Shown here in pieces: positions 45,433 to 48,273 of a stretch of DNA of 48,273 nt. Each line of letters opens with the position of its first letter. Position 1 is the stretch's first letter. The notes beneath the pieces were generated by a model that was not told the DNA's origin, ran no database searches, and saw only the letters and a list, made by a program, of their open reading frames with translations. A program made the position numbers and the translations under genes. This DNA comes from Priapulus caudatus (Eukaryota; Priapulida; Priapulimorpha; Priapulimorphida; Priapulidae): positions 72,176 through 120,448 of the forward strand of contig NW_014577488.1 in assembly GCF_000485595.1 (NCBI RefSeq). Direction: 5' to 3'.

Positions 45433-46054
45433 CTCATGTAAGCGCGCCTGAGGCGACGTGACGAATTATACACCCTGCAAGCAGCCAACGACGAGGCGCA
45501 ATACTGACCTGAAACGACGTCACTCTGGCCACGAGCTGAGAACGAGCAGCTGTTCAAGGCCAACGTGCGTTCGCAAATTGGACGCAGGACAGTTGCAGAG
45601 ACAATAACCAACCAAGGAGGACGTTGCCCAAGTTGCGAGGAAGTTGCATTGGGTGGCAAGCGAACTGGCCCGGTAAATGAATGGACTGAGAATACTGAGC
45701 ATGGCAGCAAACAAGTAGAAGTTGGTATGTAGGTCGTCAAGGCGGGCTGTTTTTGTGGGCTGGTAAGCGGCAAATTGGCTGAGGCAGGCACATAGTTAGG
45801 CAAGCCAGGTAGGCCATTAGGCAGGCCCAGGCAGCTCAAGGCAGGCATGAAGCAACAGGTAGGCAGATGGAGCAGATATCACAAGCAGGGCAGGCAATGG
45901 CAGGCAGACACCAAAGCATTCAGCACAGATGCAATCACACAATCCAGAAAGCCAGACAGCCAAAACGAGCGAGCCAGGACACACCGGAACTTACAACACA
46001 GCAATAACCCCCCCCCCACCCCCACCTCACCACAGCACACACACACGCATACGC
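45433..46054 (-). other. PARP intron, non-array part
   Basis: About 0.6 kb between the array and the HGT exon. Contains GGCAGGC/CAGGCA-rich sequence (about 45770-45910) and a C run plus CA repeat (46007-46050). No exon recognised in it. Confidence 0.6.
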
Positions 46055-46265
46055 ATCCTTTTCCGAACAGGTGTCCGAGATGGCGGCGCCAGGTGGCGCT
46101 TATGAGCAGCGCCGGCGTTTGAGCACGCTCAGCATGTTAGCCGACGGGCGTGCCGTGCCAGCAAGCATCGCGTGTTGTTCAAGTCGCGCACGGCACTTCA
46201 GCTTCTCCCCACCCCGCGCGCCAGACTCACGCAGGTAGATCGCGCGCTCCACAGCCACACTTAGC
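46055..46265 (-). CDS. PARP catalytic domain, HGT exon (with apparent frameshifts)
   Basis: After an acceptor CATTGCAG the minus strand reads LSVAVERAIYLRESGARGGE, then in a shifted frame DLNNTRCLL, then HGTPV, and after another shift ANMLSVLK; it ends near HLGHLFGK. This matches the family order (I)F-x-I-x-R-x-GE ... LxNxxLLWHGT ... NxxSIL ... FGK, with the NAD-binding histidine in HGT. The next exon begins GIY, completing FGKGIY. At least three one-base breaks are needed to read it, in a region where other sequence is also indel-rich, so consensus error is likely. The donor cannot be fixed (a GTATGC lies nine bases past GGAAAAG). Confidence 0.75.
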
Positions 46266-46319
46266 CTGCAATGATGTCATGCACGAGATGCGTCAGTCAG
46301 GGTAAGGCTAGAGATTCAG

Positions 46320-46950
46320 ACTAAACGCGTAGTAGGAATGGGCAGAGGTAGTCAGGAGGCCAGAGGTTAGACTGAATGAGGATGTCAGATAGGCCGGTGA
46401 ACTGAGGCAAGGATGCAGAGTAGGCCAGAGGTGAGACTGAAAGAGTGGCTAGGGATAGTCAGAGGAGGCCCAGAGGTGAGGACTGAAAAGGTGGTAGGGA
46501 TAGTCAGAGAAGGCCAGAGTGAGACTGAAAGGTGGCTCTAGGGATAGTCTGGCCAGAGGGCTGAAACGTGCTAGGGATGTAGGTAGGCCAACTACTGAAA
46601 GGTGGGGCTAGTGGATAGTCAGGGTAGGCCAGAAGGTGAGACTGAAAGGTGCTAGGGATAGTCAGAAGTAGGCCAGAGGTGAGACTGAAAGGTGGCTAGG
46701 GATAGTCAGAGGTAGGCCAGAGGTGAGACTGAAAGGTGGCTAGAGATAGTCGAGTAGGCCAGAGGAATACGACTGAAAGGCAGGGCTTGAGTGAAGAGGG
46801 TTTTGGGTCGATTCGCCTCCACTGCAACACTTGGCTGCAATCAGTCAGCAGAAGGTAGTCAGAGGTAGGCCAGAGGTATAGACAGGGTAGGCCAGAGGTA
46901 GTCGAAGGTAGCCAGAGGTAGACAGGGTAGGCCCAGAGTAGACTGGAGAA
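46320..46950. repeat. 43-bp GGCCAGAGGT minisatellite, long copy, in a PARP intron
   Basis: Units of GGCCAGAGGTGAGACTGAAA plus GGTGGCTAGGGATAGTCAGA and GTA, about 43 bp, followed by shorter GTAGGCCAGAGGTAGTC units. Same array as 2437-2695 but with several more units. It lies between the LDYVYRCL and HGT exons. Confidence 0.85.
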
Positions 46951-47011
46951 ACTTAGATAACGAAAATAAAATCACACAGGTCCGCGTGGGTGGGCGCGCC
47001 GCGATACCGTA

Positions 47012-47122
47012 CGCATCGGTGTTGGTGGTAGTGTGGAGGATGTACTGCGCCTGCAGCCAACCTTCCAGTCGAGCAGCTCTACTGCGTGCCAAGGCAGCGG
47101 TAACGTAACCAGCGGGCAGATG
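47012..47122 (-). CDS. PARP catalytic domain, first recognised exon (LDYVYRCL exon, indel-rich)
   Basis: Duplicate of the clean exon at 2764-2874. Fragments such as ICPL, LELLDWKV-like and AQYILH are recognisable on the minus strand, but at least four small indels break the frame relative to the clean copy. It is the part of the ADP-ribosyltransferase domain before the HGT motif. By position and orientation it is the proper upstream exon for the PARP exons at 46.2-39.4 kb. Whether the breaks are real is unknown. Confidence 0.65.
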
Positions 47123-48050
47123 CTCGCGTATGTAGGAGAGTCGACGAGATGAGTTTTTTAAACCGCGCGTCAAATGTTTCGTAGAACGGTCGCTTCGTCA
47201 AGTTTTTCGATTGCATTCTGCTATTGCTATGCCAATGGCTATAAGACTATGTTATGCTACACTAGTGATGTGCCGTGGTGAGACTTGAGCACCGTTTTTT
47301 GACATTGCCTAAACGCCCTGTCGCTCCTATGTTACACTATGCTATGCTTACACTGCATCAGCAGTGAGAACCTGCCTCTTCACCTGCACTGATTCCTGCA
47401 CATCTCCTTGCTATTGCTAAACTAAAGCTAGAAACTGCTATACTGTGGTGCAGGTGAAAATTCAACGCCATTTCAATATCGACCAATGCTACACGAATAT
47501 ATATTATTATCTACGTATATGCAACACTGCAACACAGCAAAACCTGCCACTCCTTTCCGTTATCCCTATATCTCGCCGTCATCTGCTGCACACACCCCTC
47601 TTGCTATGTTTAAAAATGATTACGTCCGTAAATATTAACAAATAAAAAAAATATTTCACACTTTTCACAAAATATAAGTAATATCTGTTCAGCGTTTTTA
47701 TGGTTAAATTGCTGCATTAATGCTTCTTATTTTACTATAATTGTTTCGATGTGAACATACCACTCGTGACTCCAGTACATAGTCCCAGATAGCAAGCAAT
47801 TAACTGCAGGAACACAACATCAAAATTCGTCCCGGTTGTTTTCGGATTTTTAACCTACGTTGAGAAACAATCTTTATTCAGGTGAAGAATTTGACGATAC
47901 CAGTTTAGTCCCAGTTATGTCTTTACTTCTTAATGTAAAAACAATGGCACACCGAAATTTTGCTTGTCACATATTTTCCCATAGAATATTCGTCGCACGT
48001 ACGTCCATTTAAGTTATCCGACAAGAATTCTACGCTTTGCAACACTGCAT
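47123..48050. other. Upstream PARP intron sequence
   Basis: Continues the block shared with 2875-3540 as far as about 47820 (TGCTATGCTA-rich, then AT-rich), then unique AT-rich sequence. No exon recognised. Confidence 0.6.
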
Positions 48051-48273
48051 CACAGTGAAACCTGCCCCTCCCCGCGTCCGAATCGCTGCAGCGCATGCAC
48101 GCACCGTTCTTCGCGACATGCTGGGCCGGGAACGCAGCAGCTTTCGTCGCCGATGTCGGCTCGTCTGCAGCTTGGCGACACAGGTCGTAGATTCCAGCAC
48201 CCCGCAGCCGCGTTGACCGTCTGGTCGATGGGGCGAGGCATGTTGTGCTGCGTCGAAGGTCGCGCCAGCGGGC
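48051..48273 (-). other. GC-rich segment, possible further exon
   Basis: The composition jumps to GC-rich and a minus-strand frame is open at the window edge, as would suit an upstream PARP exon. However, none of its three frames shows a motif I recognise (WGR, regulatory-helix or zinc-finger), and I do not assign it. Confidence 0.25.

Noticed and set aside
48050-48241. Upstream PARP exon
   Set aside because: GC content and position fit, but no frame shows a PARP regulatory, WGR or zinc-finger pattern.

Overview
This looks like nuclear DNA from an animal, most likely a marine invertebrate. The reasons are spliced exons with GT-AG borders, a Golgi-type alpha-1,3-fucosyltransferase family, TTAGGG-like tracts and very abundant micro- and minisatellites. 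Two repeat motifs seen here (a CATCTGAC...GTCAGATG hairpin followed by GTCC repeats, and an ACCTCCGCGCAACGGAGGT tandem) resemble sequence I associate with mollusc, annelid or other lophotrochozoan genomes. I cannot name the species. Protein-coding sequence is a small part of the window.

Left end (1-5.8 kb): a cluster of fucosyltransferase (GT10) copies. It has a short 3' fragment (1-135), a copy whose catalytic domain is open (136-1233, membrane anchor missing), an inverted 166-bp relic (3754-3919) and a full-length copy with N-terminal membrane anchor (4276-5603) whose middle third is full of single-base indels. Between them, at 2.76-2.87 kb, is an orphan minus-strand exon of a PARP gene, inside a block duplicated at 46.3-47.8 kb.

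Middle (5.8-38.7 kb): no gene I can support. It is built of satellites (6.0-7.5 kb), pyrimidine and GT tracts, and large duplicated blocks. Block A (11.1-15.0 kb) recurs twice inverted (20.0-24.5 kb and 25.0-27.7 kb). Block X plus a small inverted-repeat element (M) occurs at 15.0-15.45 and 29.7-30.3 kb. Block Z occurs at 15.45-16.3 kb and, inverted, at 28.85-29.74 kb. Block V occurs at 16.3-17.6 and 34.75-36.15 kb. Scattered through these are about 40-bp hairpins with CAAGAG/CTCTTG ends, several flanked by 7-bp direct repeats.

Right end (38.7-48.3 kb, minus strand): the 3' half of a poly(ADP-ribose) polymerase gene. I recognise five catalytic-domain exons, read right to left: about 47.12-47.01, 46.27-46.05, 40.951-40.859, 39.950-39.812 and 39.507-39.374 kb. 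The intron before the GIYSADM exon is almost wholly a 46-bp minisatellite (about 40.93-45.43 kb, nearly 100 units). Each unit copies the 3' splice site plus the first 7 codons of that exon. Just 3' of the stop codon is a 43-bp array whose units carry a CTCF-like core.

Small indels are much more frequent in some duplicated copies (5.0-5.4, 34.8-36.1, 41-45, 46.3-47.7 kb) than elsewhere. This fits unpolished long-read assembly at least as well as gene decay, so frameshifts should not be read as inactivation without read-level checks.
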